64,000 bases of DNA from Caballeronia novacaledonica (GCF_900258035.1 NZ_OGTP01000001.1:186001-250000); one strand, 5' to 3'; counted from the first letter of the stretch, positions 47,964 to 57,820 are shown. A program made the numbers and translations. The notes: generated by a model not told the origin, from the sequence alone.

Positions 47964-48740
47964 ATGGAACGCCTTAACCTTGCCAACAATGCCGCCGCTA
48001 ACCAAACCGAATCGGCGGTTCGTCCAACTCTCACCGTCGTACCCGCACTTCAGAAAACGGAGCGCATGCCGTTTACTATCCGTATCGTCCGGGACGATGC
48101 CGGATTGCAAAAAGCCGTGAGCATCAGACGTTCGGCCTACGGACGGCATCTGCCCGAATTCGCGGACAAAATGACGATCGAGCCCTCCGACTGGGATCGC
48201 GGCACGGCGGTGCTTCTGGCGGAATCGAAGCTGGACGGCGCGCCGCTCGGCACCATGCGCATTCAGACCAATGCGTATGGTCCGCTCGCCGTCGAGCAGT
48301 CGGTGCGTCTGCCCGAGCATCTGGCGACGAGCCGCCTCGCGGAAGCGACGCGTCTCGGCGTCGCGGGCGGAATGGTGGGGCGGGTGGTCAAGGTGGCGTT
48401 GTGCAAGGCGCTGTGGCTGTTCTGCGAACTGCACGAGATCGATTACATGGTGATTACGGCGCGTACGCCGCTGGATCGGGAGTATGAGGCGATGCTCTTC
48501 AAGGATGTTTTCGGCGTCAACGAATTCCTGCCGATGTCGCATGTGGGCGGCCTGCCGCATCGCGTGCTGGCGAAAGACGTTGCTGCGGCGCGTCAGCGCT
48601 GGGAGGAAGCCCATCACCCGCTCTTCAATTACATGGTGCACACGCATCATCCGGATATCGATTTGCATTCTGTAGATTTATCTTTTGACTGGGAACCGGT
48701 ACGATGCCCGGAAGCCCCGTTGATGGCTTACGGCAGGTGA
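47964..48740 (+). CDS. FeeM-like N-acyl amino acid synthase family protein
   Basis: 258 residues from ATG 47964, with a GGGG-type site eight bases upstream. The GNAT-like core matches FeeM-type synthases and resembles LuxI-type autoinducer synthases: S-I-R-R-S-A-Y-G-R-H-L-P-E, G-T-M-R-I-Q-T-N, then S-R-L-A-E-A-T-R-L-G-V. FeeM enzymes join acyl groups from acyl-ACP to amino acids such as tyrosine. The product is not predictable. The large c-di-GMP signalling gene 155 bases downstream on the same strand may be functionally coupled. Confidence 0.78.
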   Translation: MERLNLANNAAANQTESAVRPTLTVVPALQKTERMPFTIRIVRDDAGLQKAVSIRRSAYGRHLPEFADKMTIEPSDWDRGTAVLLAESKLDGAPLGTMRIQTNAYGPLAVEQSVRLPEHLATSRLAEATRLGVAGGMVGRVVKVALCKALWLFCELHEIDYMVITARTPLDREYEAMLFKDVFGVNEFLPMSHVGGLPHRVLAKDVAAARQRWEEAHHPLFNYMVHTHHPDIDLHSVDLSFDWEPVRCPEAPLMAYGR

Positions 48741-48778
48741 AAAGGCACGATCGTATCCAGGAAGGTAAAAGCGAATAA

Positions 48779-48799
48779 CCGGACCACATAGCGGTCCGG
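48779..48799. terminator. Hairpin between the FeeM-like and GGDEF-EAL genes (possible weak terminator)
   Basis: CCGGACC-ACATAGC-GGTCCGG is a perfect 7-bp stem. No T-run follows on the plus strand, so if it terminates it does so weakly, and it may only partly separate the two genes. Confidence 0.35.
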
Positions 48800-48895
48800 T
48801 AGGCCAAAAAAGCGACGGCGCGCGGGGTTTTCGGGCTCCGCCGCTGTCTGCGTCGGCGCATTTCGCGCTGGGCGCAAACGGGGGTTTTTCCAGGT

Positions 48896-51865
48896 ATGGC
48901 GTCGGTTATTCCAGCTTCCTTATCGAGATTCAGACGCACGGGCTCGTGGATCGACGACGCGTTGTACGCGGTCGCCGTCTACGCCGTGCCCATTCTGATT
49001 TTGCTCGGTACGATCGCGACGCTTTATTTCCTGCCGCGCCAATATGAAACGCGCGGCGCGGTTCCGCTCGCACTGCGCGTCATCGCCGATAAAGGCGGCA
49101 TCATGACCCCCGCCGAGGCGCTCGAAGCATTGCAGGGCGCGGCACCGGTTTCCCGTTACAGCACGCGTCTTTCCGAAAAGCCCATCTGGTTCAGTTTCAC
49201 GACGCCGAGCATGAGCGCGGATTCATCGACGGTCGTCGAATTGCCATCCCGTCATGCGCAAACGCTTGCCTGCTGGAACGCGAGCACGCTCGCTCCGCTC
49301 GGCCAGGCGGATCGCGAAGGCGTGAGCGGCGAGATGCGCGTGGTGAAAGCGGGCTTCTCCGTTCAGGTCGGCCGCATCAAACAAGCCGAGAATATTCTGT
49401 GCCGCGGCACCTTTTCCGGTCCGGCGCAGATCAATGCGTACGCGTGGGAATGGCAGGGGCTGCGCAATTCGGCGCTCGACTTTCAGGAGAGTTCGGGGCT
49501 GATCGCCGGCGGTCTGCTGACACTCGCGGTGTTCGTCTTCGTCACGGCGCTCATCAATCACGAGTGGACTTATGTGATTTTCGCGGTGTGGCTCGTCGGC
49601 AATCTGCGCCTCTGCGCGAACGCGATGGGCTGGGACATGCAATGGCTCGGCCGTCTGCTGCCGTCGGACTTCATGCAGCCGCTGCGCCAGTTCACTTTCG
49701 CCGCCTATTACCTGCTGACGGCCGCGCTCTTCCAGCAGCTTTTCCGGCGCGAGTTGCGCGTGGTCGGCTATCGCTGGCTGCTGCGTGTGATTCAGTATGT
49801 CGGTTTGGTGCTGCTCGCGGCCGCGTTCGCGTTGCCGTACGCGCTGTTCATTCCGGCGCTCTGGGTCATCGCGGGTTTCGGCATCTGCGTGCTGCTGTTC
49901 TTCCTCGCGCGGCTCGTGTGGATGGCGCGCTCGCGCACCGTGCTCTGGTATGTCGCCTCGCTCGCCGTGGTGCTGTTCTCCACGTTCTCCGAAGTGCTCG
50001 GCGCGGCCTTCGGGCTGAAGGTGCTGGTCGGCGGCGTGAATACGGTGATGGCGGCGCTGTCGTCGAGCATGATGGCGGCTTTCGCGATCGCCGAGCAGAT
50101 GCGCGCCGAACGCGATTTCCGCCGCCAGGCGCAGATGGAATTGCGCAATACCTACGAAGTCACGCCGATCGGCCTGTTCACGCTCGATGCCGACGGTCAC
50201 TTCGTGCGCGCTAATCCCGCGTTGCGCGCGATGCTCGATCTGCAAAAGACCGACTACAAGGTGCGCCACTGGAACGACTATTTCGAGGCGGGCGCGTGGG
50301 GCGCGTTGCAGGCGCTGGCGTCGAAGGGCAGCGACGGCGAACTCGAAATGGGCGGCTCGTCCGAGCGCGGCACCGGCGAACGGCGCTACCTGCTGAAGGC
50401 GATCCGCTCGAACGGATGGATCGAAGGCTCGCTGCAGGACACGACCGAACGCTCGAAGGCCGTCGAGCGGCTGCGTTTTCTCGCGGAGCACGATTCGCTG
50501 ACGGGCTCGCTGAATCGCCGCGGCGTCGAGAAGGCGATCTCCGTGCAGAGCGAAGAGACGCTGCCGTGGGCGCTGGCTTATGTCGATCTCGACCGCTTCA
50601 AGCTCGTCAACGATCTCTTCGGCCATCGCAGCGGCGACGAAGTGCTGCGCCAGGTCGCGGCGCGCACGCGGGCGCACTTCGCGCGCAGCTATCCGGTCGG
50701 GCGTATCGGCGGCGACGAGTTCGTCTGCGTGATGCACGACACGTCGATCGAAGACGCCATCGCGCAATGCCGCGAGCTCATTTCGATTCTCTCCGACGCG
50801 CCGTATCAGGTCGGCAATCGCGCGTTCCAGGTGAAGGCGTCGATCGGTCTCGTCGAATGCTCGCAGGGCGTGCGCGTGCAGGACGCGCTGTCACATGCGG
50901 ATCGCGCGTGCCGCGAAGCGAAGAAGGTCGCGCATACGCATCTCGTCACGTACCGCAAGGGCGCCGCGGCTTTCGAGGAGCGCGCGGAGGAACTGAAGCT
51001 CGTCGAGACGCTCGGGCGCAATCGCCTGCCGCCGGGACTTTTCCTCGTGATGCAGCCGATCATGTCGCTTTCCGCGCCGACCGAATCGCTAAACTTCGAA
51101 GTGCTGCTGCGCATGCGCGCCCCCGACGGCGCGACGCTGCCCGCCGGCAAGGTGATCGTCGCGGCGGAAGAATCGGGCAATATCGCCGCGATCGATCGCT
51201 GGGTCATTTCGACGCTGCTCGACTGGATCGAGGCGCATCAGCATCAGCTCGGCAACACGCAGTTCATCTGCGTGAACCTGTCGGGCGGCTCGCTGAACGA
51301 CGAGCAGTTCATGGAGGACATCTTCGCGCTCTTCGCGGCGCATCAGTCGATCGTGCATTACCTGTGTCTCGAGATCACGGAGAGCGTCGCGCTGCACGAT
51401 CTGGAGAACACGCAGCGCTTCATCGCGCGCGTGCACGACATGGGCGGCAAGATCGCGCTCGACGACTTCGGCGCGGGCTACACGTCGTTCAAATATCTGA
51501 AGGCGTTATCCGCCGACGCGCTCAAGATCGACGGCGAGTTCGTGCGCTCGATGTGCGCGCATCCGGCGGATATCGCGATCGTCGAGGCGATCGTCGCACT
51601 GGCGCGCAATCTCGGCATGCGCAGCGTCGCCGAGTGGGTCGAGGACGTCGACACCTTGCGCGCGCTGCAGGAGATCGGCGTGGACTACGTGCAGGGCTTC
51701 CTCGTCGCGCGGCCGCAGGAAAGCTCGGCGATTCTCGCGGCGAGCTCGGCCGCGAGCTTCGTGAAGGACCCGGAAGTCATCAGTTTCGTCGAAGGCCTGT
51801 CGGAGCCGCCGCAGGCGACCGTGTTCGACTACGACTGGCACGCGCGCGCCTCGGGCACGCACTGA
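48896..51865 (+). CDS. Membrane GGDEF-EAL protein with 7TM-type sensor
   Basis: 989 residues. One N-terminal helix (about 20-46), a ~150-residue extracytoplasmic domain and a block of about seven helices (200-400) resemble the 7TMR-DISM sensor layout. A PAS-like domain (about 415-520) precedes GGDEF (about 530-690) with the intact G-R-I-G-G-D-E-F. The EAL domain (about 715-960) has F-E-V-L-L-R (EVL variant), V-N-L-S-G-G, E-I-T-E-S, L-D-D-F-G-A-G-Y and Y-V-Q-G-F-L. The usual E-G-V-E-T is E-W-V-E-D. Both cyclase and phosphodiesterase activities appear possible. It follows the FeeM-like gene. Confidence 0.9.
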   Translation: MASVIPASLSRFRRTGSWIDDALYAVAVYAVPILILLGTIATLYFLPRQYETRGAVPLALRVIADKGGIMTPAEALEALQGAAPVSRYSTRLSEKPIWFSFTTPSMSADSSTVVELPSRHAQTLACWNASTLAPLGQADREGVSGEMRVVKAGFSVQVGRIKQAENILCRGTFSGPAQINAYAWEWQGLRNSALDFQESSGLIAGGLLTLAVFVFVTALINHEWTYVIFAVWLVGNLRLCANAMGWDMQWLGRLLPSDFMQPLRQFTFAAYYLLTAALFQQLFRRELRVVGYRWLLRVIQYVGLVLLAAAFALPYALFIPALWVIAGFGICVLLFFLARLVWMARSRTVLWYVASLAVVLFSTFSEVLGAAFGLKVLVGGVNTVMAALSSSMMAAFAIAEQMRAERDFRRQAQMELRNTYEVTPIGLFTLDADGHFVRANPALRAMLDLQKTDYKVRHWNDYFEAGAWGALQALASKGSDGELEMGGSSERGTGERRYLLKAIRSNGWIEGSLQDTTERSKAVERLRFLAEHDSLTGSLNRRGVEKAISVQSEETLPWALAYVDLDRFKLVNDLFGHRSGDEVLRQVAARTRAHFARSYPVGRIGGDEFVCVMHDTSIEDAIAQCRELISILSDAPYQVGNRAFQVKASIGLVECSQGVRVQDALSHADRACREAKKVAHTHLVTYRKGAAAFEERAEELKLVETLGRNRLPPGLFLVMQPIMSLSAPTESLNFEVLLRMRAPDGATLPAGKVIVAAEESGNIAAIDRWVISTLLDWIEAHQHQLGNTQFICVNLSGGSLNDEQFMEDIFALFAAHQSIVHYLCLEITESVALHDLENTQRFIARVHDMGGKIALDDFGAGYTSFKYLKALSADALKIDGEFVRSMCAHPADIAIVEAIVALARNLGMRSVAEWVEDVDTLRALQEIGVDYVQGFLVARPQESSAILAASSAASFVKDPEVISFVEGLSEPPQATVFDYDWHARASGTH

Positions 51866-51877
51866 GCCCGGCGCCGC

Positions 51878-52087
51878 TCAAACCGTCTTCATCTCGTTCA
51901 ATACTTTTGCCGCCGCAATCGGAATGCGCGTGTCGTTCCATTGCGCGAGCCATTGAACCTCCTTGCGCGTGAAATAGCCGGGGTGATTGCGCAGCGCGAA
52001 CTGCAGCGAATCGACAATGTGATCGCGGATGATCTGCGGCGCGTTCTCGTCGTTGACGATCGCGTGCAAGGCTTCGAGTGTGCTCAT
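51878..52087 (-). CDS. Small conserved hypothetical protein
   Basis: 69 residues, all-helical in appearance: S-T-L-E-A-L-H-A-I-V-N, D-H-I-V-D-S-L-Q-F-A-L-R-N, then K-E-V-Q-W-L-A-Q-W. It is convergent with the GGDEF-EAL gene, 12 bases from its stop. The balanced composition and lack of shadow character support a real gene. Function is unknown. Confidence 0.6.
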   Translation of the reverse strand: MSTLEALHAIVNDENAPQIIRDHIVDSLQFALRNHPGYFTRKEVQWLAQWNDTRIPIAAAKVLNEMKTV

Positions 52088-52251
52088 GTCGTTTGTCGGT
52101 GATGACGGTTCTCGTCGAACATAACCGACTAAAAATCGCGAAAAATATTGGCCCGATCGTGCGGCCGGCGCGCGAGCGGGCGCTTGATAAAATCGTCCCG
52201 GACGGCTTTACTAAATAAAAACACTGGATTTAATCGAACGGGGACGAACAC

Positions 52252-52305
52252 ATGAACGATGTCCGGCGCGCGCGCCCGCCCCGAAAGGCCCGGGCCGATG
52301 TCTGA
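52252..52305 (+). other. Possible 17-codon leader ORF overlapping the ROK start
   Basis: An ATG with a good GGGGA site seven bases upstream opens a 17-codon frame (M-N-D-V-R-R-A-R-P-P then basic) that ends at 52305, eight bases past the first base of the ROK start at 52298. It could couple translation of the repressor. Alternatively the SD serves an incorrectly inferred start. Confidence 0.35.
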
Positions 52306-53521
52306 GCGGCCCGCGCGCAAAGCCTCGGCGCATTCCGTCGGCTCGAATCAGCTCGGCATGCGCCAGTTCAACGAGCGCATCGTCCTGCAGGCGATCCGGC
52401 TCCACGGCGCGTTGCCCAAGGCCGACGTCGCGCGCATGACGCGCTTGTCGATGCAGACGGCCTCGCTGATCGTCGATCATCTGATCGAGGACGGCCTGCT
52501 CGCGAAGGAGCCGCGCTCGCGCGTGCGCGGGCGTATCGGTCAGCCGTCGGTGCCGATTTCGCTGCGTGCGGACGGCGCGTTTTCCATCGGCGTGAAAGTG
52601 GGCCGGCGCAGTCTCGACGTGCTGTCGATGGACTTCGCCGGCAACGTGCGCTCGCGCGAGACGCTCGAATATCCGTATCCCGATCCGCATACGCTTTTTC
52701 CCGCGCTGGAGGAGCGGCTCGCGCGCGTAGTCGGCGCGCTCGGGGACGGCGCGCGGCAGATCGCGGGCGTCGGCGTGGCGGCGCCGCTGTGGATCGGCGG
52801 CTGGCGCGACTTCTTCGACACGCCGCGCGACGCGCTCGCGGCGTGGGACGACATCGACATCCGCGAACGGATCGAAGCAATGACGGCGCTGCCCGTCGAG
52901 TTCGCCAAGGACACGACGGCCGCGTGCGCCGCCGAACTCGTGATGGGCCAGGGACGCGGGCTGCGCAACTTCCTGTACGTGTTCATCGGGACGTTCATCG
53001 GCGGCGGGCTCGTGATCGACGGACGATTGCACGCGGGCCCGGGCGGCAACGCGGGCGCCATCGGCTCATTGCCGCTGATGAGCCGCGGCAAGGGACGGCG
53101 CCCGGGGCAACTGCTCGACACGGCGTCGGTGTATGTGCTGGAGAAGGCGTTCGTCGCGGCGGGCGCGCCGGCCGCCGCCGCGCACGACGAGCGCGCGCTG
53201 TCGCCGGCGTTGCACGAGCTTTCGGACGCGTGGATGCGCAAGGCGTGTCCCGCGATCGCGACGGGCATCGCGGCGTCGGCTGCGCTGCTGGATCTCGAAG
53301 CCGTGGTGATCGACGGCGAAATCGACCGGACCTTGCTGCGCGAAGTGATCGGCCGCACCGATGACGCGCTCGCCGCGTTCGACTGGCAAGGCATGACGCG
53401 CCCGCGTCTCGTCGAAGGGCAGATCGGCCCCGACGCCCGCGCGATGGGCGGCGCGATCCTGCCGCTCTACGCGCATTTCGCGCCGAAGCACGAGCTTTTC
53501 CTGAAACCGCTCGACGGCTGA
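52298..53521 (+). CDS. ROK-family transcriptional repressor
   Basis: 407 residues from ATG 52298, with GAAAGG ten bases upstream; ATG 52259 is an alternative. The winged helix (about 15-75) is R-Q-F-N-E-R-I-V-L-Q-A-I, then K-A-D-V-A-R-M-T-R-L-S-M-Q-T-A-S. The ROK kinase-like domain follows, with F-I-G-T-F-I-G-G-G-L-V-I-D-G. The cysteine zinc signature C-x-C-G-x-x-G-C of most ROK proteins is absent from the segment after G-N-A-G-A-I-G-S. Such proteins repress sugar genes until a sugar binds; no sugar operon adjoins this gene. Confidence 0.82.
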   Translation: MSERPARKASAHSVGSNQLGMRQFNERIVLQAIRLHGALPKADVARMTRLSMQTASLIVDHLIEDGLLAKEPRSRVRGRIGQPSVPISLRADGAFSIGVKVGRRSLDVLSMDFAGNVRSRETLEYPYPDPHTLFPALEERLARVVGALGDGARQIAGVGVAAPLWIGGWRDFFDTPRDALAAWDDIDIRERIEAMTALPVEFAKDTTAACAAELVMGQGRGLRNFLYVFIGTFIGGGLVIDGRLHAGPGGNAGAIGSLPLMSRGKGRRPGQLLDTASVYVLEKAFVAAGAPAAAAHDERALSPALHELSDAWMRKACPAIATGIAASAALLDLEAVVIDGEIDRTLLREVIGRTDDALAAFDWQGMTRPRLVEGQIGPDARAMGGAILPLYAHFAPKHELFLKPLDG

Positions 53522-53522
53522 A

Positions 53523-54149
53523 TCAGTCGAGCGAGAGCCGCGCGGCGAATGCGAGCAGCGCGGCGGAGAACGTCCAGCGCTGCACGGTCTGCGCTTTCGG
53601 ATGACGACGAAGCCAGCCGGAAATCCGCATTGCGCCCGCCGCCAGCGTGAGGTCGAACATGACGCCGACCGCGATCAGCACGACGCCCAGTTCCAGCACT
53701 TGCGACCAGACCGGACCGGACTCCGGACGCACGAATTGCGGCAGCAGCACGGAGCAGAACAGCAGCGCCTTCGGATTGAGAATGCTGCTGAGAATGCCTT
53801 TCGCGTAAGCCGAACGCAGCGTGAATGCGGCGGCCTGACCGGGCGCCGCGTCGAGCCCGAATGCGGGCGAACGGAAAATCTGAATCGCCACATAAGCGAG
53901 ATACAGACCGCCCGCGATGCGCACGCCGTCGTAGAGCCACGGCGCGCTGCGCAAGAGCGCGGCGACGCCGAGCGCCGACAGCGTCACGTGCGTCGCTCGC
54001 GCCGTGGCGAGTCCGCCGGCCACGGCGAGACCGTGACGGAAACCGCGCGTGCCGCTCGTCTGAACGACGAGTGCCATGTCCGGGCCCGGCAGCGCATAAA
54101 CGACCGCAAGCGCGCCGATGAAAACCCAAAGCAAGTGTGCCGAGACCAT
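53523..54149 (-). CDS. LysE/RhtB-family amino-acid exporter
   Basis: 208 residues, normal family length, with about six hydrophobic stretches. The N-terminus L-P-G-P-D-M-A-L-V-V-Q-T holds the conserved P-G-P, and G-I-L-S-S-I-L-N-P-K-A-L-L-F is the second family block. It exports an amino acid or derivative across the inner membrane. It is divergent from an Lrp-type gene, the usual regulatory partner of such exporters. Confidence 0.88.
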   Translation of the reverse strand: MVSAHLLWVFIGALAVVYALPGPDMALVVQTSGTRGFRHGLAVAGGLATARATHVTLSALGVAALLRSAPWLYDGVRIAGGLYLAYVAIQIFRSPAFGLDAAPGQAAAFTLRSAYAKGILSSILNPKALLFCSVLLPQFVRPESGPVWSQVLELGVVLIAVGVMFDLTLAAGAMRISGWLRRHPKAQTVQRWTFSAALLAFAARLSLD

Positions 54150-54278
54150 GATGTGCTCCTGTTTCGATGGCTACATCGTGCCACTTCCGATGGAGCGTTT
54201 TCTGGCATTTTGCATCGACTGTTCTTTCATGGTTGCAGCTTTCCCCTGGAATCAATCTAAACCAGAGAGGAATGCTCC

Positions 54279-54743
54279 ATGACGGAAATCGACCGCATCG
54301 ATCGCGCGATACTCGTCGCGCTTCAGCAGGACGGCCGCATGCCCGTCGCGAAACTCGCCGAGCGCGTCGGCCTGAGCGAGACGCCGTGCGCGCGGCGGCT
54401 CAAGCGCCTCGAAAGCGACGGATATATCGACGGCTATCGCGCGGTGCTCTCGCGCAAGGCGCTGGAACTGGGCGTCGTCGCGTTCGCGCAGGTGCGCTTC
54501 AGCGTGCACGACCGCGCGCTGTCGGATCGCTTCGAGCGCGAAATTCAGGGCATTTCGCGCATCGTGTCGTGTCACAACGTTTCAGGCACGGCGGATTATT
54601 TGCTGCAGATCATCGCGCGCGATCTCGACGAATACGGCATCTTCATGCGCGACGTCCTGCGAACCTTGCCGGGCGTGACGGCCGTCGAATCGATGCTCTC
54701 GTTGCGCGAGATCAAACGCGACAGCGGATTGCCCGTGCCCTGA
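54279..54743 (+). CDS. Lrp/AsnC-family regulator
   Basis: 154 residues. The helix-turn-helix is D-R-A-I-L-V-A-L-Q-Q-D-G-R, then L-A-E-R-V-G-L-S-E-T-P-C-A-R-R-L-K-R-L. The RAM ligand domain (about 65-150) contains V-S-C-H-N-V-S-G-T-A-D-Y-L-L and V-E-S-M-L-S-L-R-E-I-K. A site for HutC lies immediately after its stop. It is divergent from the LysE exporter and probably activates it in response to the exported amino acid. Confidence 0.9.
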   Translation: MTEIDRIDRAILVALQQDGRMPVAKLAERVGLSETPCARRLKRLESDGYIDGYRAVLSRKALELGVVAFAQVRFSVHDRALSDRFEREIQGISRIVSCHNVSGTADYLLQIIARDLDEYGIFMRDVLRTLPGVTAVESMLSLREIKRDSGLPVP

Positions 54744-54746
54744 AGA

Positions 54747-54758
54747 TTGTCTATACAA
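54747..54758. promoter_or_regulatory. HutC-type operator, distal copy
   Basis: TTGTCTATACAA, one mismatch from the perfect palindrome at 54813. It lies 153 bases before hutU and directly after the Lrp stop codon. Confidence 0.6.
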
Positions 54759-54812
54759 GAATGACGCGAGCACGGCGAGACGGGCTCCGGGATTCCCCTA
54801 ATACAATCGAAG

Positions 54813-54824
54813 TTGTATATACAA
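54813..54824. promoter_or_regulatory. HutC-type operator, proximal copy
   Basis: TTGTATATACAA, a perfect palindrome containing TGTA-N2-TACA, the known core of HutC sites in Pseudomonas. It lies 87 bases before the hutU start. Confidence 0.75.
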
Positions 54825-54899
54825 GAACATGAGACCCATCGATGCGGGCCATCGCTCGCATCCGTCGACATTCTCTCTTCTTGATGCGCAGGAGCATTC

Positions 54900-56573
54900 G
54901 TGACTTCATCTTCCCGTTTTCGCGACACCGAGATCCGCGCGCCGCGCGGCACGCAACTCAACGCCAAAAGCTGGCTGACCGAAGCGCCGCTGCGCATGCT
55001 GATGAACAATCTCGACCCCGAGGTGGCCGAGAATCCGAAGGAACTGGTCGTGTACGGCGGCATCGGCCGGGCGGCGCGCGACTGGGCGTGCTACGACAAG
55101 ATCGTCGAAACGCTGAAGCGGCTCGAAGCGGATGAGACGCTGCTCGTCCAGTCGGGCAAGCCGGTCGGCGTGTTCAAGACGCACGAAAACGCGCCGCGCG
55201 TGCTGATCGCGAATTCGAACCTCGTGCCGCACTGGGCGAACTGGGAACACTTCAACGAGCTCGACGCGAAGGGCCTCGCGATGTACGGGCAGATGACCGC
55301 CGGAAGCTGGATCTATATCGGCAGCCAGGGCATCGTGCAGGGCACATATGAGACGTTCGTCGAAGCCGGACGCCAGCATTACGGCGGCGAACTCAAAGGC
55401 CGCTGGGTGCTCACCGCCGGTCTCGGCGGCATGGGCGGCGCGCAGCCGCTCGCTGCGACGCTCGCGGGCGCGTGTTCGCTGAACATCGAATGTCAGCAGA
55501 GCCGTATCGATTTCCGTCTGAAAACGCGTTACGTCGACGAACAGGCGACCGATCTCGACGACGCCCTCGCGCGCATCCAGCGTTACACGTCCGAAGGCCG
55601 CGCGATTTCCATCGCGTTGTGCGCGAACGCGGCCGACGTGCTGCCCGAACTCGTGCGGCGCGGCGTGCGTCCGGACATGGTCACCGACCAGACGAGCGCG
55701 CACGATCCGCTCAATGGCTATCTGCCGAAAGGCTGGACCTGGGCGCAATATCGCGACCGCGCGCAAAGCGATCCGGCGGGCACGGTGAAAGCCGCGAAGC
55801 AATCGATGGCCGAGCACGTCCGCGCGATGCTCGCGTTCCGCGAACAGGGCGTGCCGACGTTCGACTACGGCAACAATATCCGCCAGATGGCGAAGGAAGA
55901 GGGCGTCGCCAACGCGTTCGATTTTCCGGGCTTCGTGCCGGCGTATATCCGCCCGCTCTTTTGCCGTGGCGTCGGGCCGTTCCGCTGGGCCGCGCTTTCG
56001 GGCAATCCGGAGGACATCTACAAGACCGACGCGAAAGTGAAGGAACTGATCGCCGATGACGCGCATCTGCATCGCTGGCTCGACATGGCGCGCGAGCGCA
56101 TCAGCTTCCAGGGCTTGCCGGCGCGCATTTGCTGGGTCGGGCTCGGCCAACGCGCGAAGCTCGGCCTCGCGTTCAACGAGATGGTGCGCAACGGCGAATT
56201 GTCGGCGCCGGTCGTGATCGGCCGCGATCATCTCGATTCCGGCTCGGTCGCGAGTCCGAACCGCGAGACCGAAGCGATGCAGGACGGCTCGGACGCCGTG
56301 TCCGACTGGCCGCTCCTGAACGCGCTCCTGAACACGGCGAGCGGCGCGACGTGGGTATCGATCCACCACGGCGGCGGCGTCGGCATGGGCTTCTCGCAGC
56401 ACGCGGGCGTCGTGATCGTGTGCGACGGCAGCCACGAAGCCGACGCACGCATCGCGCGCGTCCTGAACAACGATCCGGCGACGGGCGTCATGCGCCACGC
56501 CGACGCGGGTTATGACATCGCGATCGAATGCGCGCGCGAGCAGGGCCTCGATCTGCCGATGATCACGCGATGA
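54900..56573 (+). CDS. hutU: Urocanate hydratase
   Basis: 557 residues, full family length, GTG start with AGGAG eight bases upstream. The NAD-binding block [12 protein letters not shown] (near 180) and the conserved [14 protein letters not shown] (near 360) are intact. [15 protein letters not shown] appears near 485. It hydrates urocanate to imidazolonepropionate in histidine breakdown. It overlaps hutI by four bases. hutH and hutC are not in the window. Confidence 0.96.
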   Translation: MTSSSRFRDTEIRAPRGTQLNAKSWLTEAPLRMLMNNLDPEVAENPKELVVYGGIGRAARDWACYDKIVETLKRLEADETLLVQSGKPVGVFKTHENAPRVLIANSNLVPHWANWEHFNELDAKGLAMYGQMTAGSWIYIGSQGIVQGTYETFVEAGRQHYGGELKGRWVLTAGLGGMGGAQPLAATLAGACSLNIECQQSRIDFRLKTRYVDEQATDLDDALARIQRYTSEGRAISIALCANAADVLPELVRRGVRPDMVTDQTSAHDPLNGYLPKGWTWAQYRDRAQSDPAGTVKAAKQSMAEHVRAMLAFREQGVPTFDYGNNIRQMAKEEGVANAFDFPGFVPAYIRPLFCRGVGPFRWAALSGNPEDIYKTDAKVKELIADDAHLHRWLDMARERISFQGLPARICWVGLGQRAKLGLAFNEMVRNGELSAPVVIGRDHLDSGSVASPNRETEAMQDGSDAVSDWPLLNALLNTASGATWVSIHHGGGVGMGFSQHAGVVIVCDGSHEADARIARVLNNDPATGVMRHADAGYDIAIECAREQGLDLPMITR

Positions 56574-57790
56574 AAACGCTTTGGGACCACTGCCACGCCG
56601 CAACGCTGACCGGTGGCAAGTATTCGATCATCGAAGACGCGGCGATATTGACTGACGGCGCGCGCATCGAATGGATCGGGCCGCGCGCGGCGGCGCCGGA
56701 GATCGGCGAGGGCGAGCGTGTCGATCTGGAAGGCGCTTGGGTGACGCCGGGCCTGATCGATTGCCACACGCATCTCGTCTTCGGCGGCGATCGGAGCGGC
56801 GAGTTCGAAGAGCGGCTCGAAGGCGTGAGCTATGCGGAGATCGCGGCGCGCGGCGGCGGCATCACGAGCACGGTGCGCGCGACGCGCGAAGCCAGCGAGG
56901 ACGCGCTGTTCGAAGCCGCGAAGAGGCGCGCGTTCGGGCTGATGCGCGAGGGCGTGACCGCGCTCGAAGTGAAATCCGGTTACGGGCTCGATCTCGCCAA
57001 CGAACGCAAGATGCTCGCCGTCGCACGACGTCTCGGCCACGCGCTGCCGCTCACCGTGCGCGCGACCTGCCTCGCCGCGCATGCGTTGCCGCCCGAATAC
57101 GCGAATCGCGCGGATGACTACATCGCCTACATCTGCGACGAAATGCTGCCGGCGCTCGTGGAAGAAGGCCTCGTCGACGCCGTCGATGCTTTCTGCGAGC
57201 ACATCGCGTTTTCTACGCAGCAGGTCGAGCGTGTGTTTCGATGCGCGCGCGATCTCGGCGTGTCCGTGAAGTTGCACGCCGAGCAGTTGTCGTCATTGCA
57301 CGGATCGTCGCTGGCGGCGCGCTATCAGGCGTTGTCGGCGGATCATCTCGAGTTCATGACCGAAGCCGATGCCATCGCGATGGCGCAGTCCGGCACCGTC
57401 GCCGTGCTCCTGCCGGGCGCGTTCTACATGTTGCGCGAGACGCAGTTGCCGCCCATCGATGCGTTGCGGCGGCAGCGTGTGCCGATCGCGCTCGCGAGCG
57501 ACCTGAATCCCGGTACGTCGCCGGCGCTTTCGTTGCGCATGATGCTCAACATGGGATGCACGCTGTTTCGCCTGACGCCGGAAGAAGCGCTCGCCGGCGT
57601 GACGATTCACGCGGCGCGCGCGCTCGGATTGAAAGCGACGCACGGATCGCTCGAAGCGGGCAAGTGTGCGGATTTTGTCGCGTGGCGAATCGAAAGGCCT
57701 GCCGAGCTTTCCTACTGGCTCGGCGGCGCGCTGCCGAATCGCGTCGTGCGCGGCGGCGCGGAGATCGATTTCGAACGCATTGCCCGATAA
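56570..57790 (+). CDS. hutI: Imidazolonepropionase
   Basis: 406 residues starting inside the hutU stop (ATGA). An amidohydrolase-type metal site is visible: [10 protein letters not shown] (first His pair near 65), K-S-G-Y-G-L near 140, then K-L-H-A-E-Q-L and [16 protein letters not shown] carries the metal Asp. It hydrolyses imidazolonepropionate to N-formiminoglutamate, the step after HutU. The hutF or hutG steps are not adjacent. Confidence 0.95.
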   Translation: MKTLWDHCHAATLTGGKYSIIEDAAILTDGARIEWIGPRAAAPEIGEGERVDLEGAWVTPGLIDCHTHLVFGGDRSGEFEERLEGVSYAEIAARGGGITSTVRATREASEDALFEAAKRRAFGLMREGVTALEVKSGYGLDLANERKMLAVARRLGHALPLTVRATCLAAHALPPEYANRADDYIAYICDEMLPALVEEGLVDAVDAFCEHIAFSTQQVERVFRCARDLGVSVKLHAEQLSSLHGSSLAARYQALSADHLEFMTEADAIAMAQSGTVAVLLPGAFYMLRETQLPPIDALRRQRVPIALASDLNPGTSPALSLRMMLNMGCTLFRLTPEEALAGVTIHAARALGLKATHGSLEAGKCADFVAWRIERPAELSYWLGGALPNRVVRGGAEIDFERIAR

Positions 57791-57796
57791 CAAAAC

Positions 57797-57820
57797 GCCT
57801 CGTCCGGGTTCGGACGAGGC
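57797..57820. terminator. Terminator between hutI and the GlsB-type gene
   Basis: GCCTCGTCCG-GGTT-CGGACGAGGC, a perfect 10-bp stem seven bases after the hutI stop. On the minus strand it is followed by GTTTTGTT; on the plus strand no T-run follows, so it best fits the minus-strand gene. Confidence 0.7.

Noticed and set aside
54906..56603. 565-codon minus-strand frame opposite hutU
   Set aside because: Shadow of hutU with the same codon-complement composition.
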